From Kordia algicida OT-1 (lineage in GTDB: Bacteria; Bacteroidota; Bacteroidia; Flavobacteriales; Flavobacteriaceae), in assembly GCF_000154725.1 (NCBI RefSeq), contig NZ_DS544873.1:317307-381306 (forward strand): a stretch of DNA of 64,000 nucleotides, given 5' to 3'. Below, one piece after another: positions 26,648 to 36,424 of the stretch. The position numbers and the translations under genes are program-made. The notes beneath the pieces are model-generated. The model was given only the letters and a program-made list of their open reading frames with translations. It was not told the origin of the DNA and did not search any database. Each line of letters opens with the position of its first letter. Positions within the stretch are counted from its first letter, which is position 1.

Positions 26648-26672
26648 GGTGATATGGTTTTAATGTGCGATT

Positions 26673-27299
26673 TTATGATTTTAATTGTTTCAATTCTTTG
26701 TAATTACGCTTTAGCTTTTTAGTAAGCAATCCGTATAATAAATAATATATTCCGTAAAACACAAGCACAATAAGGCAGGCTAGTAAAATAGTTACCAATG
26801 CCAGCATTAAATAACTTGTTAAAGTAGCTTCTGCTCTAAACTGATCCATTCCGCCAGCTTCTGCTATAAATCCTGATGGGACAGCAACACATACTGTTAC
26901 CGCAATGGCGCTCAAACTATACACTACATAATGTTTAACTGTTTTACGAGTCGTAATAATATTTTGCATTAAGTCTTTAATAGAACTTGTGGTAGAAATC
27001 TTTTTATAGTTCATAAAGAACTTATAAATAAAATAAAATACTACAACAGAAGAAATGTAATAAAACCAATTAAACCAAACTGGCGTATTTGAGTTTTCCA
27101 TGGCTTCGGGTTTAAGTATAAATATCAATACGACACTTGCTACTCCAAAACCTAGTTCTAGTAAACTGACATAAAAGATCCACTTTACGAGCGAAGAAGA
27201 TTTCTTCAGGATCATTTTGTCAATATCGTTGTAGGATAGCTTAGGCTGATTTGCCTCTTGCTTTTTCCAATCTTTTTTTAATAAATCTAATTCTTCCAT
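26673..27299 (-). CDS. Four-helix membrane protein, probable anti-sigma partner
   Basis: A 208-residue protein. A short charged cytoplasmic N-terminus (MEELDLLKKDWKKQEANQPKL, then YNDIDKMILKKSSSLVKW) precedes four transmembrane helices in two pairs. This architecture is common directly downstream of ECF sigma genes in Flavobacteriia, where an N-terminal cytoplasmic segment can hold the sigma factor at the membrane. That it is an anti-sigma factor is inferred from position; no zinc-binding ZAS motif is present. Confidence 0.65.
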   Translation of the reverse strand: MEELDLLKKDWKKQEANQPKLSYNDIDKMILKKSSSLVKWIFYVSLLELGFGVASVVLIFILKPEAMENSNTPVWFNWFYYISSVVVFYFIYKFFMNYKKISTTSSIKDLMQNIITTRKTVKHYVVYSLSAIAVTVCVAVPSGFIAEAGGMDQFRAEATLTSYLMLALVTILLACLIVLVFYGIYYLLYGLLTKKLKRNYKELKQLKS

Positions 27300-27302
27300 G
27301 AG

Positions 27303-27797
27303 TTATGGATTTAAAATCTTTTTCAATTTGGTTTTAATTCTGTTCATCTTCACACGTGCATTCACTTCCGTAATACCAATTGTTTCGGCTATTTCTCTAT
27401 AATTTTTATCTTCTAAGTATAAGAAAATCAAGGCTTTTTCAATATCTGATAATTGCTTGATAGCTTTATACATAATCTTTAACTGTTCTTCTTCAGTATC
27501 ATCATAATCCTCGGATGTTATTTTAAAAACAACACTTTCATAATCTTGTGTCTTTACACGTCTTTTCGACTTTCGATATAACGTAATAGCAGTATTTAAT
27601 GCCACACGATACATCCAAGTACTGAATTTAGAATCGCCTCTGAATTTTGGGTATGCCTTCCATAACTGTATCGTTATCTCCTGAAAAAGATCGTTGTGTT
27701 GATCTTTATTAGAAGTATAAATTCTACAAACTTTATGAACGATATTCTGATGACGTTCTAATTCTGTAACAAAACTATGTTCGAGGTTGTTGCTCAA
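27303..27797 (-). CDS. ECF RNA polymerase sigma factor
   Basis: A 164-residue sigma-70 family factor of the ECF type. Region 2 runs over about residues 14-80 (RHQNIVHKVCRIYTSNKDQHNDLFQEITIQLW, then FRGDSKFSTWMYRVALNTAI), and region 4 about 110-160 (QLSDIEKALIFLYLEDKNYREIAETIGITEVNARVKMNRIK). No ATG fits, and the TTG at 27797 is the first usable start. The membrane protein begins 4 bases after the stop, indicating one operon. Confidence 0.92.
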   Translation of the reverse strand: MSNNLEHSFVTELERHQNIVHKVCRIYTSNKDQHNDLFQEITIQLWKAYPKFRGDSKFSTWMYRVALNTAITLYRKSKRRVKTQDYESVVFKITSEDYDDTEEEQLKIMYKAIKQLSDIEKALIFLYLEDKNYREIAETIGITEVNARVKMNRIKTKLKKILNP

Positions 27798-27876
27798 TTT
27801 TTTGATGGTTATTTGCCTATAAGTGTTTTGAAAAACAAATATGTTACATATTTTTTAAAAAACTTTTAGAAAGCTG

Positions 27877-27884
27877 TATTTTTG
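27877..27884 (+). promoter_or_regulatory. Candidate -7 box (TATTTTTG) of the NADH dehydrogenase gene
   Basis: Fits TAnnTTTG, 22 bases before the ATG at 27907 in the 109-base gap divergent from the sigma gene. Confidence 0.4.
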
Positions 27885-27906
27885 TTCTGTAAGGGATGAA
27901 TTTTTT

Positions 27907-29199
27907 ATGAATATACCAAGAACAAGCTTTCCTAGAGTTGTCATTATTGGCGGCGGATTTGCAGGAATTTCGCTAGCTAAACAACTCGGAAAACAAGAAG
28001 TGCAAGCGGTGTTAATTGACAGACACAATTATCATACTTTTCAACCTTTACTATATCAAGTATCTACAGGTGGATTGGAACCTGATTCCATCGCATATCC
28101 AATTCGTAAAATTGTAAAAGATTATCCAAATTTTTACTTCCGATTGGCAAATGTGGTAGCAATTGATACCGAAAATAAATGTGTTTGTACAGATATTGGC
28201 GATCTCAACTACGATCATTTAGTCATTGCTACAGGTTCTAAAACAAATTTCTTTGGAAACTCAGAAATTGAAAAGCACAGTATGGTGATGAAAACCATTC
28301 CACAATCGTTAAACCTTCGCAGTTTGATTTTGGAAAACTTTGAACAAGCCATTTTAAAATCTGATCTAGAAGAACGCAATGCACTAATGAACTTCGTTAT
28401 AGTTGGAGCAGGACCAACAGGCGTAGAATTGGCTGGCGCTTTGGCGGAAATAAAAAAAGGAATTCTTCCAAAAGACTATCCCGATTTAGACATTCGTCAG
28501 ATGAATATTAATTTGGTGCAAAGTTCATCGAGAATTTTGCCTGCAATGAGTGAACAAGCTTCTGAAAAAGCAGAAGATTATTTACAAGGACTTGGTGTTG
28601 ATGTTTGGAAAAATTTACGCGTTACCAATTATGATGGCGATTGGGTAAGTACCAACGGAACTGTAAATTTTAGAGCCGCAACATTAATTTGGTCTGCAGG
28701 TGTAAAAGGCGCAACAATTGCTGGAGTAGATGGCGAAGAACTTATTACACGTGGAAACCGAATCTTAGTCAATGAATTCAATCAAGTAAAAGGGTTTGAT
28801 GATATTTATGCACTTGGTGATATTGCTTCTATGCAAAGTGAAGACTATCCGTACGGGCATCCAATGATGGCGCAACCTGCCATTCAACAGGGAAAGCATT
28901 TGGGGAAAAATCTCGTTCGTAAGCTCAATGGTAAAGAAATGAAACCTTTTTCATATTTAGACAAAGGTTCTATGGCAACTGTAGGAAGAAACAAAGCGGT
29001 TGTAGATTTGCCAAAGTTTAAATTTCAGGGTGTTTTTGCTTGGTTTGTGTGGATGTTTGTGCATTTATTTTTTCTCATCGGATTTAGAAATCGAATGGTC
29101 GTTTTTATCAATTGGGTTTACAATTACGTTCGTTTTGATCGTGAAGCACGCTTAATCATTCGTCCATACAAAAAATACAAACAATCTTCGTCAGATTAA
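27907..29199 (+). CDS. ndh: Type II NADH:quinone oxidoreductase (NDH-2)
   Basis: A 430-residue FAD-dependent oxidoreductase. FAD-binding motif GGGFAGISLAKQL is near residue 15, the NAD-binding motif VGAGPTGVELAGALAE near 170, and the flavin-contacting IYALGDIA near 300. AQPAIQQGK, the quinone-site segment of NDH-2, follows. The C-terminus has a hydrophobic membrane-docking helix (FAWFVWMFVHLFFLIGF). It oxidises NADH and reduces menaquinone without pumping protons. Its last 9 bases overlap the convergent lysoplasmalogenase stop. Confidence 0.92.
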   Translation: MNIPRTSFPRVVIIGGGFAGISLAKQLGKQEVQAVLIDRHNYHTFQPLLYQVSTGGLEPDSIAYPIRKIVKDYPNFYFRLANVVAIDTENKCVCTDIGDLNYDHLVIATGSKTNFFGNSEIEKHSMVMKTIPQSLNLRSLILENFEQAILKSDLEERNALMNFVIVGAGPTGVELAGALAEIKKGILPKDYPDLDIRQMNINLVQSSSRILPAMSEQASEKAEDYLQGLGVDVWKNLRVTNYDGDWVSTNGTVNFRAATLIWSAGVKGATIAGVDGEELITRGNRILVNEFNQVKGFDDIYALGDIASMQSEDYPYGHPMMAQPAIQQGKHLGKNLVRKLNGKEMKPFSYLDKGSMATVGRNKAVVDLPKFKFQGVFAWFVWMFVHLFFLIGFRNRMVVFINWVYNYVRFDREARLIIRPYKKYKQSSSD

Positions 29200-29898
29200 A
29201 AAAGCATCTTCCTGCTGTTCTGTATTTTCTACAGGACAGTTTACGGCTAAAATCCCGAGAATTATCAGCAATTGTGAAATTCCGTAGAAAAACATGATAT
29301 AAATGTCTTTGTATGGCAATGGTTCATGAAATCTGTTCAATCCAATAAGAATCTGTGCAATGGTAAAACAGCAAGTTCCAATAAATACCAAACGATAACT
29401 TTTCAGGTTTACATTCTTATAACGTAGATATGCCAATTTTAAAAGATTGAGTACGGTTGCCATGTACATAATAACTGGAATAAGCATTGAGTCAAGTTTA
29501 TCATACATAAGGTAAATCAGCGAAAGCGAAATTAAAAGTGATATTGCCAAATACGGAATCAATCTATCAATATCGTATCGTGTCTGTTTATACAAATACA
29601 AAGAATATAGCAGCATCGCAATCAAGAAAGATACAAGTCCCAAAATAAAAGAATAAAAAGGCATAGTTTCTAGTAATACTATATCGCCAACGCATAAAAA
29701 AACAAGTGCACCAAGAATATTAATTCTGTGGCGTAATTTCATTTCACCACTATTTATATAGAAAAAAATAGCGAGTAAAATGGTGATTAGTGGCTTTGTA
29801 AACAATCTTAATTCATAAAATTCTTCAGAATTATTAAAATAAATATCTAAAGAAAGATTCAATAAAAAAAGGATAATAAAAGCTTTAAAAAATTTCAT
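29191..29898 (-). CDS. Lysoplasmalogenase (YhhN family), copy 1
   Basis: About 235 residues from the ATG at 29898; a GTG at 29928 would add ten charged residues. Eight hydrophobic helices follow the YhhN (TMEM86) pattern: FTKPLITILLAIFFY near 40, CVGDIVLL near 75, and a late NRFHEPLPYKDIYIMFFYGISQ. YhhN proteins cleave the vinyl-ether bond of lysoplasmalogens or, in bacteria, have no proven substrate. A second paralogue lies 59 bases upstream on the same strand. Confidence 0.85.
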   Translation of the reverse strand: MKFFKAFIILFLLNLSLDIYFNNSEEFYELRLFTKPLITILLAIFFYINSGEMKLRHRINILGALVFLCVGDIVLLETMPFYSFILGLVSFLIAMLLYSLYLYKQTRYDIDRLIPYLAISLLISLSLIYLMYDKLDSMLIPVIMYMATVLNLLKLAYLRYKNVNLKSYRLVFIGTCCFTIAQILIGLNRFHEPLPYKDIYIMFFYGISQLLIILGILAVNCPVENTEQQEDAFLI

Positions 29899-29957
29899 AT
29901 TCTTGGGAGGCTTTTTTCGAAAAAGCACTGCAATTTAGTAAAAAAAATATTACATAA

Positions 29958-30623
29958 TTAGTTTTGATAACTTTTGATGATTCCCATAACAATTAAAAAT
30001 TGTGCAATAGCATAAGTAGCCATTATACTTAGGTTCGAAAAAGGTAGTGGATCATAAAATTTATTTACTGCCAAAAGACTATCTGATACCATAAAAAATA
30101 ATGCTCCAACAAACACCAACTTAAATCCTTGATGTAAAACCATTCCTTTTCTCATAAACGCCGTGGTTGCCATGGAGAGAATCACTGCCATATATACCAA
30201 CACAGGAATTAATAAATCGCCCAATCCGTCTTTAATTAACCAAAATAGTCCTACAGCATATACTAAAAGCAACGCAACGAATGAGAGACTGTCTTTTTTT
30301 CCATTACGATCACGAAAAAACACCACAATGTACATCACATGCGCCAATAAAAAGGAAACTAAACCTGCTATAAAAAAACCTTCATCATAACTCACAAACA
30401 TCAACAATACATCGCCCCACAAAGAAAAAAGTAATGCTAATATGGTGGTTAATTTTACAGAAAAATGCAGATGGTCTGAATTAAAAATAAAAAATAACAT
30501 CAAGGTAATTACAATGGCGGGTTTTGTAAAATAATGCCAAGTCGTATAACTCTCAAAGCTTCCAAAAACAAGCTCTAGTGTTACAACGATGATAAAAATG
30601 ATGGTAAAAATTTTTGTTTTCAT
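29958..30623 (-). CDS. Lysoplasmalogenase (YhhN family), copy 2
   Basis: A 221-residue eight-helix membrane protein with the same landmarks as its neighbour: FTKPAIVITLMLFFIFN, LWGDVLLMF, NKFYDPLPFSNLSIMATYAIAQ. The two copies look like an old tandem duplication, diverged to perhaps a third identity. Its start overlaps the stop of the YdjM-like gene by 4 bases (ATGA), so it belongs to the operon small DUF6576 protein-YdjM-YhhN-YhhN. Confidence 0.87.
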   Translation of the reverse strand: MKTKIFTIIFIIVVTLELVFGSFESYTTWHYFTKPAIVITLMLFFIFNSDHLHFSVKLTTILALLFSLWGDVLLMFVSYDEGFFIAGLVSFLLAHVMYIVVFFRDRNGKKDSLSFVALLLVYAVGLFWLIKDGLGDLLIPVLVYMAVILSMATTAFMRKGMVLHQGFKLVFVGALFFMVSDSLLAVNKFYDPLPFSNLSIMATYAIAQFLIVMGIIKSYQN

Positions 30624-31159
30624 ATAGATTTCTTTTTTAAGAATATGGCAATAGCGAGTAAAATTACACAGGGAATTCCAATATAAAAAGCTTCATTCTG
30701 TAGTACACGAAAACCATAATCACTAAAAAAATTGCTAACACCTAGTGGCGAAACCAAAATTGGTCGCCAAGGAAAAAAGTAACGCGTATTATCAAATGGA
30801 ATGAAAAAACCAACACCGCGTCCGCCATTAGTTAGCGCATCGAGCAAACTATGCGATAATGTTGCCAACAAAAATGTGATAAACAATACAATTCCAGTTT
30901 TTGAAAAATACGTGATCTTTCTGTAAAATAACGCACGAATTAAAAATGCAAGTAGAAAAGCAAATAAAATACTATGTGAAAATCCGCGATGTCCCAACGG
31001 ATGCATGTACGAATAATCAAAATGAAACATGATAACATCAGCATCAGGAATAACTGCGCAAAAAATTAATAACAAGGAAAATTTTACAGGATTCAGTTGA
31101 AGGTTTGAAACTTTACCTATCGTGTAGGCGGCGAGCGCATGTCCGAAAATAGACGCCAT
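30620..31159 (-). CDS. YdjM-type membrane-bound metal-dependent hydrolase
   Basis: A 179-residue membrane protein. The family motifs carry probable metal ligands: GHALAAYTIG near the N-terminus, PDADVIMFHF and HRGFSHSILF in the middle, and HSLLDALTNGGRG. The layout is that of YdjM/YvsG-like proteins (PF04307), predicted inner-membrane hydrolases. Substrate unknown; linkage with two YhhN genes hints at lipid metabolism. Confidence 0.87.
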   Translation of the reverse strand: MASIFGHALAAYTIGKVSNLQLNPVKFSLLLIFCAVIPDADVIMFHFDYSYMHPLGHRGFSHSILFAFLLAFLIRALFYRKITYFSKTGIVLFITFLLATLSHSLLDALTNGGRGVGFFIPFDNTRYFFPWRPILVSPLGVSNFFSDYGFRVLQNEAFYIGIPCVILLAIAIFLKKKSI

Positions 31160-31416
31160 TAATTAGAACTTGAATATTCGTCCAAAATCGCTTTTTCTTG
31201 CGAGGTTAAACTTTCCACACCTTTTGCATTAATCTTTTCCAAAATACGATCTACCTTTTCTTGTTTCTCTTTTTTCTTTGCGTTAAATTCATCATCAATC
31301 GTGTAATACTTCTTGCCCGAACGTTTCGAGAGACCTGAATTGTTCTTTCCCGCAAAAAAAACAACATACACAAAAACCGCAATAACCGCGATAGAAATAA
31401 AAGGCATTAAACTCAT
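31159..31416 (-). CDS. Small membrane protein with DUF6576-like C-terminal domain
   Basis: An 85-residue protein. One N-terminal transmembrane helix (about 4-23) is followed by a charged region whose end (YYTIDDEFNAKKKEKQEK and SLTSQEKAILDEYS) matches the tail found on many Bacteroidota rhomboid proteases (DUF6576). It may be a free-standing copy of that domain. Its stop overlaps the next ATG by one base. Confidence 0.7.
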   Translation of the reverse strand: MSLMPFISIAVIAVFVYVVFFAGKNNSGLSKRSGKKYYTIDDEFNAKKKEKQEKVDRILEKINAKGVESLTSQEKAILDEYSSSN

Positions 31417-31610
31417 AGATGTGCAATTTTTTAGTACTCAAAACTACAATATTTCTGTTTTTTGTGCAATTAGAATCAAAATACAATTCATCCTTTAATT
31501 ACGACAATTGAGCATTTCCTTTTTTCAAAATATTGCAGATCGCAAGACATTTGTGCCATCATCAATCAACACTTTGACTTAGTTCAGTGTACAAAAACAA
31601 TAATAATACC

Positions 31611-33764
31611 ATGAAAAAATTACTACTCATTCTCTGTTTGTGTTTGCAAAGCGTCGTTTATGGACAAACCACGATTTCAGGAATTGTTACCGATTCATCT
31701 AACGAACCTATTTTAGGTGCCAATGTATATTTAGAAGGCACTTTTGACGGAGCTTCCACCAACGAAAAAGGTGCGTTCAGTTTTACCACTGATGAAACGG
31801 GAACACAAGTTTTGCTAGTTTCTTTCTTATCGTTTGAAACGAAAAAAGTCACTTTAGATGTTTCTAAAATGCAAAACATGACTATCAAATTACGCGAAAA
31901 TGTAGACGCCTTTAACGCGGTAATTTTAAGTGCAGGATCATTTGAAGCTGGAGAAAATGCTAAAGTAACTGCCTTAAAACCACTAGATATTGTAACCACA
32001 GCAAGTGCGTTGGGCGATGTTGTTGGCGCATTACAAACCTTGCCAGGAACGAGTACAGTTGCCGAAGATGGACGATTATTTGTACGTGGTGGACGTGCCG
32101 AAGAAACGCAGATTTTTATAGACGGAATTCGTGTGTTTACGCCATATACAAATACTACAAACAATATTCCTGCGCGCGGACGTTATTCGCCATTTCTCTT
32201 TAAAGGAATTACGTTTTCTACAGGTGGATATTCGGCGGAATTTGGGCAAGCACTATCTGGTGTCTTGGAATTAAATACGATTAACGAACCCGATCAGGAG
32301 AAAACCGATATTTCTGTGATGACCGTTGGTGGCGCGCTCGGACATACCGAAAAGTGGGAGAAAGGTTCAGTGAGTTTTAGTACATCATACATCAATTTAG
32401 CACCGTATTTAGAGCTATTTCCAGATCGTAACGAATGGATAAAACCATTTCAAGGTGGACAAGGAGAAAGTGTATTTCGTCATCATTTTGAAAATGGAAC
32501 CTTGAAATTTTACACGGCGTTTGATATTACGGACTTTGAACTCGACCAAGAAAGCATCAATTTTGACGAATTGGTTCGCTTCAAACTCAACAATAACAAT
32601 TTGTATATGAATGGTTCGTACAAAGGTGTTTTTGGAGAAAATTGGTCTGTTACTTCAGGATTGAGTTACACACGCGACAACTCAAAAGTACGAATCATTG
32701 ACGATCGCATCAATAGCTTAGAGAATTCATTTCACTTTAAAACAAAGCTGAAAAAGAATTTTAATAACAGAATCAAACTGAGTTTTGGAGCAGAATATTT
32801 TACTACTGATTTTGATGAAGAATTTGAAAATCCTTTTGTAGAAAAAATTGATTATGGTTTTAAAAGTAACTTAATTGGCGCTTTCGCGGAAACGGACATT
32901 TTTTTCTCAAAAAACTTTGCTGCAAAAGCTGGTGTACGTTTAGATCATACATCTTTGTTGGAAGAAACAACTATTTCTCCACGATTGTCATTGGCGTATA
33001 AAACTTCCGAGAAAGACCAAGTGTCGTTTGCTTTTGGACAGTTTTACCAGAATCCGAATAATAATTATTTAAAATTCAACTCAGGATTTAAGCCAGAAAG
33101 TGCCACGCATTATATTTTAAACTATCAATACGTACATGATGGAAAAACGTTTCGTGCAGAAGCATATCACAAAGAATACAATGATTTAATTACGTTTTCT
33201 GGACAATTTCCACAATTTGGGACTGATTTTGCGAATGATGGTTTCGGTCAGGCCACAGGTTTGGACATTTTTTGGAGAGACAACAAAACCATCAAAAATG
33301 TAGATTATTGGGTTTCGTATTCGTACTTAGATACGCAACGTAAATTTGAAAATTATCCTGTGGAAGCGATGCCGAATTTTGCGACAAAACATAACTTTTC
33401 TTTGGTCACAAAACATTGGATTGACAAGTTGAAAAGTCAGGTTGGATTTAGTTATAACTATTCTTCAGGAAGAACGTACACCAATCCGAACACAACAGGA
33501 TTTTTATCAGAAAAAACGAAAGATTATCACAGTTTAAGCGTGAATTGGGCATATTTAATCTCTCCACAAAAAATATTGTATTTCTCAGTTTCAAATGCCT
33601 TAGGTTTACGAAATGTATTTGGCTACGAATATGCAAATCAGCCAGACATTAACGGAACATTTCAACGAATGGTGCGTCGTCCTGCACAAGATCAGTTTTT
33701 CTTTGTCGGTTTCTTTTGGACGATTAGTGATGATAAAACGAGTAATCAGTTGGATACGTTGTAA
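31611..33764 (+). CDS. TonB-dependent outer-membrane receptor
   Basis: About 717 residues from the ATG at 31611, which opens the signal peptide (MKKLLLILCLCLQSVVYGQ); a GTG at 31587 is unlikely. Domains: a carboxypeptidase-regulatory-like domain (about 20-105, ISGIVTDSSNEPILGANVYL), a plug (about 110-230, with TLPGTSTVAEDGRLFVRGGRAEETQIFIDG), and a 22-strand barrel to the C-terminal Leu. No TonB box or SusD partner is visible next to it, so the ligand is open. It is shorter than SusC proteins. The 195-base upstream gap contains no other gene. Confidence 0.92.
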   Translation: MKKLLLILCLCLQSVVYGQTTISGIVTDSSNEPILGANVYLEGTFDGASTNEKGAFSFTTDETGTQVLLVSFLSFETKKVTLDVSKMQNMTIKLRENVDAFNAVILSAGSFEAGENAKVTALKPLDIVTTASALGDVVGALQTLPGTSTVAEDGRLFVRGGRAEETQIFIDGIRVFTPYTNTTNNIPARGRYSPFLFKGITFSTGGYSAEFGQALSGVLELNTINEPDQEKTDISVMTVGGALGHTEKWEKGSVSFSTSYINLAPYLELFPDRNEWIKPFQGGQGESVFRHHFENGTLKFYTAFDITDFELDQESINFDELVRFKLNNNNLYMNGSYKGVFGENWSVTSGLSYTRDNSKVRIIDDRINSLENSFHFKTKLKKNFNNRIKLSFGAEYFTTDFDEEFENPFVEKIDYGFKSNLIGAFAETDIFFSKNFAAKAGVRLDHTSLLEETTISPRLSLAYKTSEKDQVSFAFGQFYQNPNNNYLKFNSGFKPESATHYILNYQYVHDGKTFRAEAYHKEYNDLITFSGQFPQFGTDFANDGFGQATGLDIFWRDNKTIKNVDYWVSYSYLDTQRKFENYPVEAMPNFATKHNFSLVTKHWIDKLKSQVGFSYNYSSGRTYTNPNTTGFLSEKTKDYHSLSVNWAYLISPQKILYFSVSNALGLRNVFGYEYANQPDINGTFQRMVRRPAQDQFFFVGFFWTISDDKTSNQLDTL

Positions 33765-33846
33765 CTCACTACGTTTGCAGTATTAAGCGTTGAGGTTTTA
33801 GTATTGAGATTTAAATTCACTTATTTATAAAAAAGTTGGTATATAA

Positions 33847-33881
33847 AAAGCTAGCGCGAGTTTTAAACTCGCGCTAGCTTT
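33847..33881 (+). terminator. Long palindromic hairpin / terminator
   Basis: A 17-bp perfect inverted repeat around a single central base (stem begins AAAGCTAGCGCGAG). It follows the TonB-receptor gene by 82 bases. The symmetrical GC-rich core and terminal A/T runs suit a bidirectional terminator. The remaining gap to 33987 holds nothing else I can identify. Confidence 0.8.
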
Positions 33882-33987
33882 ACTATCATTTCAAAGCAAA
33901 CAATTTACATAAAGAAAAAGATTGTCACGTTGTAAACTCCTCGCAAGACGTTTAGACGATAGAATAATTCAAAATTTAAATTCATAA

Positions 33988-34341
33988 TTATGAATTTAAA
34001 ACCGCATTTTCTTCCTCTGTCAACAATCTGGAATGAATGATAAATCGTAATCCAAGCGGAATTTCTAGGGAAAAACTCGCGCCTCTGCCTTCTGTTATAT
34101 CAACAGTTAAATGTGTGTGTTTCCAATATTCAAATTGATCTTGATTCATATAAAAATTCACGCCTTCTAGTTTCCCTAAATGAACGTCGCTTTCATCCAA
34201 GTACATATCTTCTTCAGGTAAAATCATCGGAGAAGAACCATCACAACAACCGCCACTTTGATGAAAAATGAGGTTTCCATGTTGTTTTTTAAGTTGTTGT
34301 ACAACTTCAGCAGCTTTTTCTGTGATTGCGATTCTTTCCAT
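33988..34341 (-). CDS. DUF779 domain-containing protein
   Basis: A 117-residue protein of the DUF779 family. The family motif GGCCDGSSPM is at about residues 31-40, a likely metal or cofactor site, followed by YLDESDVHLGKLEGVNFYMNQDQFEYWKHTHL. DUF779 proteins are repeatedly found beside AldB/ExaC-type aldehyde dehydrogenases, as here, and may serve as a small partner. A 423-base gap with a repeat element separates the two genes. Confidence 0.9.
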   Translation of the reverse strand: MERIAITEKAAEVVQQLKKQHGNLIFHQSGGCCDGSSPMILPEEDMYLDESDVHLGKLEGVNFYMNQDQFEYWKHTHLTVDITEGRGASFSLEIPLGLRFIIHSRLLTEEENAVLNS

Positions 34342-34390
34342 AGCTAAATTTTGAATAAAAAAATACGAAATTTGAAGATTAATATTAAAT

Positions 34391-34724
34391 AGCGTGAGTT
34401 CGACGTAAGAATTTTAGTTTGAAGCTTTTCTTTTCCGCAGTATAGCAGGAGTTTTTCGTTAAAAATTTTCGAAACCTTGGAGAAAATTTAGAAAAACTAA
34501 AAATACCTCTGGAAATCAAAGATTCATGAGTTCCATAATTGGAAATAGAAATCATACGAACTAAAAGTTCCCTTTCTTTTGTTGATGCCTGTGCTGAACT
34601 TGATTCAGTATTCTTTGGGTAAGCAAAGAAAATGAAAATAAAACACTAAAAATGAATTGCATAGCAGAATTATTTCTAAAATTACTATAAATATAAATTG
34701 AATGATTTATATCGAACTGACGTT
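34391..34724. repeat. TIR-flanked intergenic element, copy A
   Basis: A 334-base non-coding segment. Its ends are 13-bp imperfect inverted repeats (AGCGTGAGTTCGA at 34391-34403 and TCGAACTGACGTT at 34712-34724, 11 of 13 paired). The interior is closely related, in inverted orientation, to 46038-46331; shared landmarks include the CCGCAGTATAGCAGGAG block and the CAATTTATATTTATAGTAA block. Copy A carries about 55 extra bases in two places. This is a MITE-like or otherwise dispersed repeat. Confidence 0.75.
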
Positions 34725-34764
34725 AAAATAGTATGCAAGATGTCAAAGTGACATATTTGTCATC

Positions 34765-36264
34765 CTAAAAGAATCCTAATTTATTCTTGTCATACGAAAT
34801 CAACATATTTTTTGTTTGGCGATAATGATTTAGCATCATTACGTGATTTTCTCTACCAAATCCTGACTTCTTATATCCACCAAATGGTGCATGCGCAGGA
34901 TATGCATGATAGCAATTTACCCAAACACGTCCAGCCTTAATCGCTCTTGGTATTTGATATAATTGATGTGCATCACGCGTCCAAACACCAGCTCCTAAAC
35001 CATATAAAGTGTCATTTGCGATTTCCAAAGCTTCTGCTTCGTCTTTAAATTTTGTGACACAAGCAACTGGACCAAATATTTCTTCTTGAAAAACACGCAT
35101 TTTATTATGTCCTTCTAACAAAGTTGGCTTGATGTAAAATCCGTTTGCCAAATCACCTTCCAATTTGTTGGCTTCTCCACCTGTCAACACTTTTGCACCT
35201 TCTTCTTTTCCAATGTGAAAGTAGGATTGAATCTTCTCATATTGATCGTTTGATGCTTGTGCGCCAACCATGGTGTTTACGTCGTATGGATTGTCTTGAA
35301 TGATGGCATTTGTTCGAGCGATCACACGTTCCATAAAAGCATCATAAATGTCTTCTTGCACTAAAATTCGTGACGGACACGTACAAACTTCCCCTTGATT
35401 GAACGCAAATAAAACGGCACCTTCAATAGCTTTGTCTAAAAATTCGTCATCCGCATCCATCACACTGTTAAAAAAGATATTTGGCGATTTTCCACCGAGT
35501 TCCATGGTTACAGGATTGAGGTTTTTAGAAGCGTATTGCATAATTAATTGTCCCGTAGTCGTTTCTCCTGTAAAGGCAACTTTATCAACACGTGAGCTAG
35601 AAGCTATTGGCTTTCCTGCTTCTGGACCAAAACCGTGTATAATGTTAATGACACCAGGAGGAAATACATCTGCAATTTTTTCCATTAATAAGGTTGCGGT
35701 AGCTGGTGTTTGTTCAGCAGGTTTTAACACCACACAATTTCCTGTGGCGAGTGCTGGAGGTAATTTCCACGATAACATCAATAGAGGAAAATTCCATGGA
35801 ATAATTTGTCCAACAACGCCAAGCGGTTCTTTTATATTCATGGAAAGTGTGTGCGCATCCAATTCTGTTGCAGAACCTTCTTCGGCACGAATACAGGAAG
35901 CAAAATAACGCCAATGGTCTACACAAAGTGGAATGTCGGCATTTAATGTTTCACGAATTGGTTTTCCGTTATCGCAGGTTTCAACCAAGGCAAATTCTTC
36001 TAAATTAGCTTCAATAATATCTGCCACTTTGTTCATTAAAGTTGCTCTTTCGGTTACGGAAGTGTTTCCCCAAGCTTCTTTGGCAGCATTGGCAGCATCT
36101 AATGCTAATTCTACATCTTCTTTTTGAGAACGTGGATATTTTGCAATTAAGCTATTGTCAATTGGTGATGTATTGTCAAAGTATTGTCCGCCCAAAGGAG
36201 CAACAAATTCACCATTGATAAAGTTGTGATATTTCTCTTTAAATGTTGGTTTTGAATAACTCAT
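34765..36264 (-). CDS. Aldehyde dehydrogenase (AldB/ExaC type)
   Basis: A 499-residue NAD(P)-dependent aldehyde dehydrogenase. The catalytic Glu is in [11 protein letters not shown] and the catalytic Cys in [11 protein letters not shown]. The Rossmann segment and the [21 protein letters not shown] block are intact. The closest group is acetaldehyde/ethanol-pathway AldB, agreeing with the adjacent DUF779 gene. An AraC regulator is divergent with 160 bases between starts. A role in aldehyde detoxification or alcohol oxidation is likely. Confidence 0.93.
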   Translation of the reverse strand: MSYSKPTFKEKYHNFINGEFVAPLGGQYFDNTSPIDNSLIAKYPRSQKEDVELALDAANAAKEAWGNTSVTERATLMNKVADIIEANLEEFALVETCDNGKPIRETLNADIPLCVDHWRYFASCIRAEEGSATELDAHTLSMNIKEPLGVVGQIIPWNFPLLMLSWKLPPALATGNCVVLKPAEQTPATATLLMEKIADVFPPGVINIIHGFGPEAGKPIASSSRVDKVAFTGETTTGQLIMQYASKNLNPVTMELGGKSPNIFFNSVMDADDEFLDKAIEGAVLFAFNQGEVCTCPSRILVQEDIYDAFMERVIARTNAIIQDNPYDVNTMVGAQASNDQYEKIQSYFHIGKEEGAKVLTGGEANKLEGDLANGFYIKPTLLEGHNKMRVFQEEIFGPVACVTKFKDEAEALEIANDTLYGLGAGVWTRDAHQLYQIPRAIKAGRVWVNCYHAYPAHAPFGGYKKSGFGRENHVMMLNHYRQTKNMLISYDKNKLGFF

Positions 36265-36424
36265 ATTGTTGTTGATTTAATTTTTTAGAGGTTAATTTTT
36301 TAAAGAATTATTAATTTTTATAAAGTTAGTTTGTCATATTCTCATTATATTGAACATATATATTAAACTTTTGCACATATCTATTATATTGATTTTCAAC
36401 GCTTAATTTTTTGTATTATTGAAC

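Noticed and set aside
34391-34724. Reading the dispersed element as a coding gene
   Set aside because: Short open stretches exist but the two copies differ by indels that are not multiples of three and share no conserved frame.
35399-35908. 169-residue frame opposite the aldehyde dehydrogenase
   Set aside because: Antisense shadow; the aldehyde dehydrogenase has both catalytic motifs and intact length.
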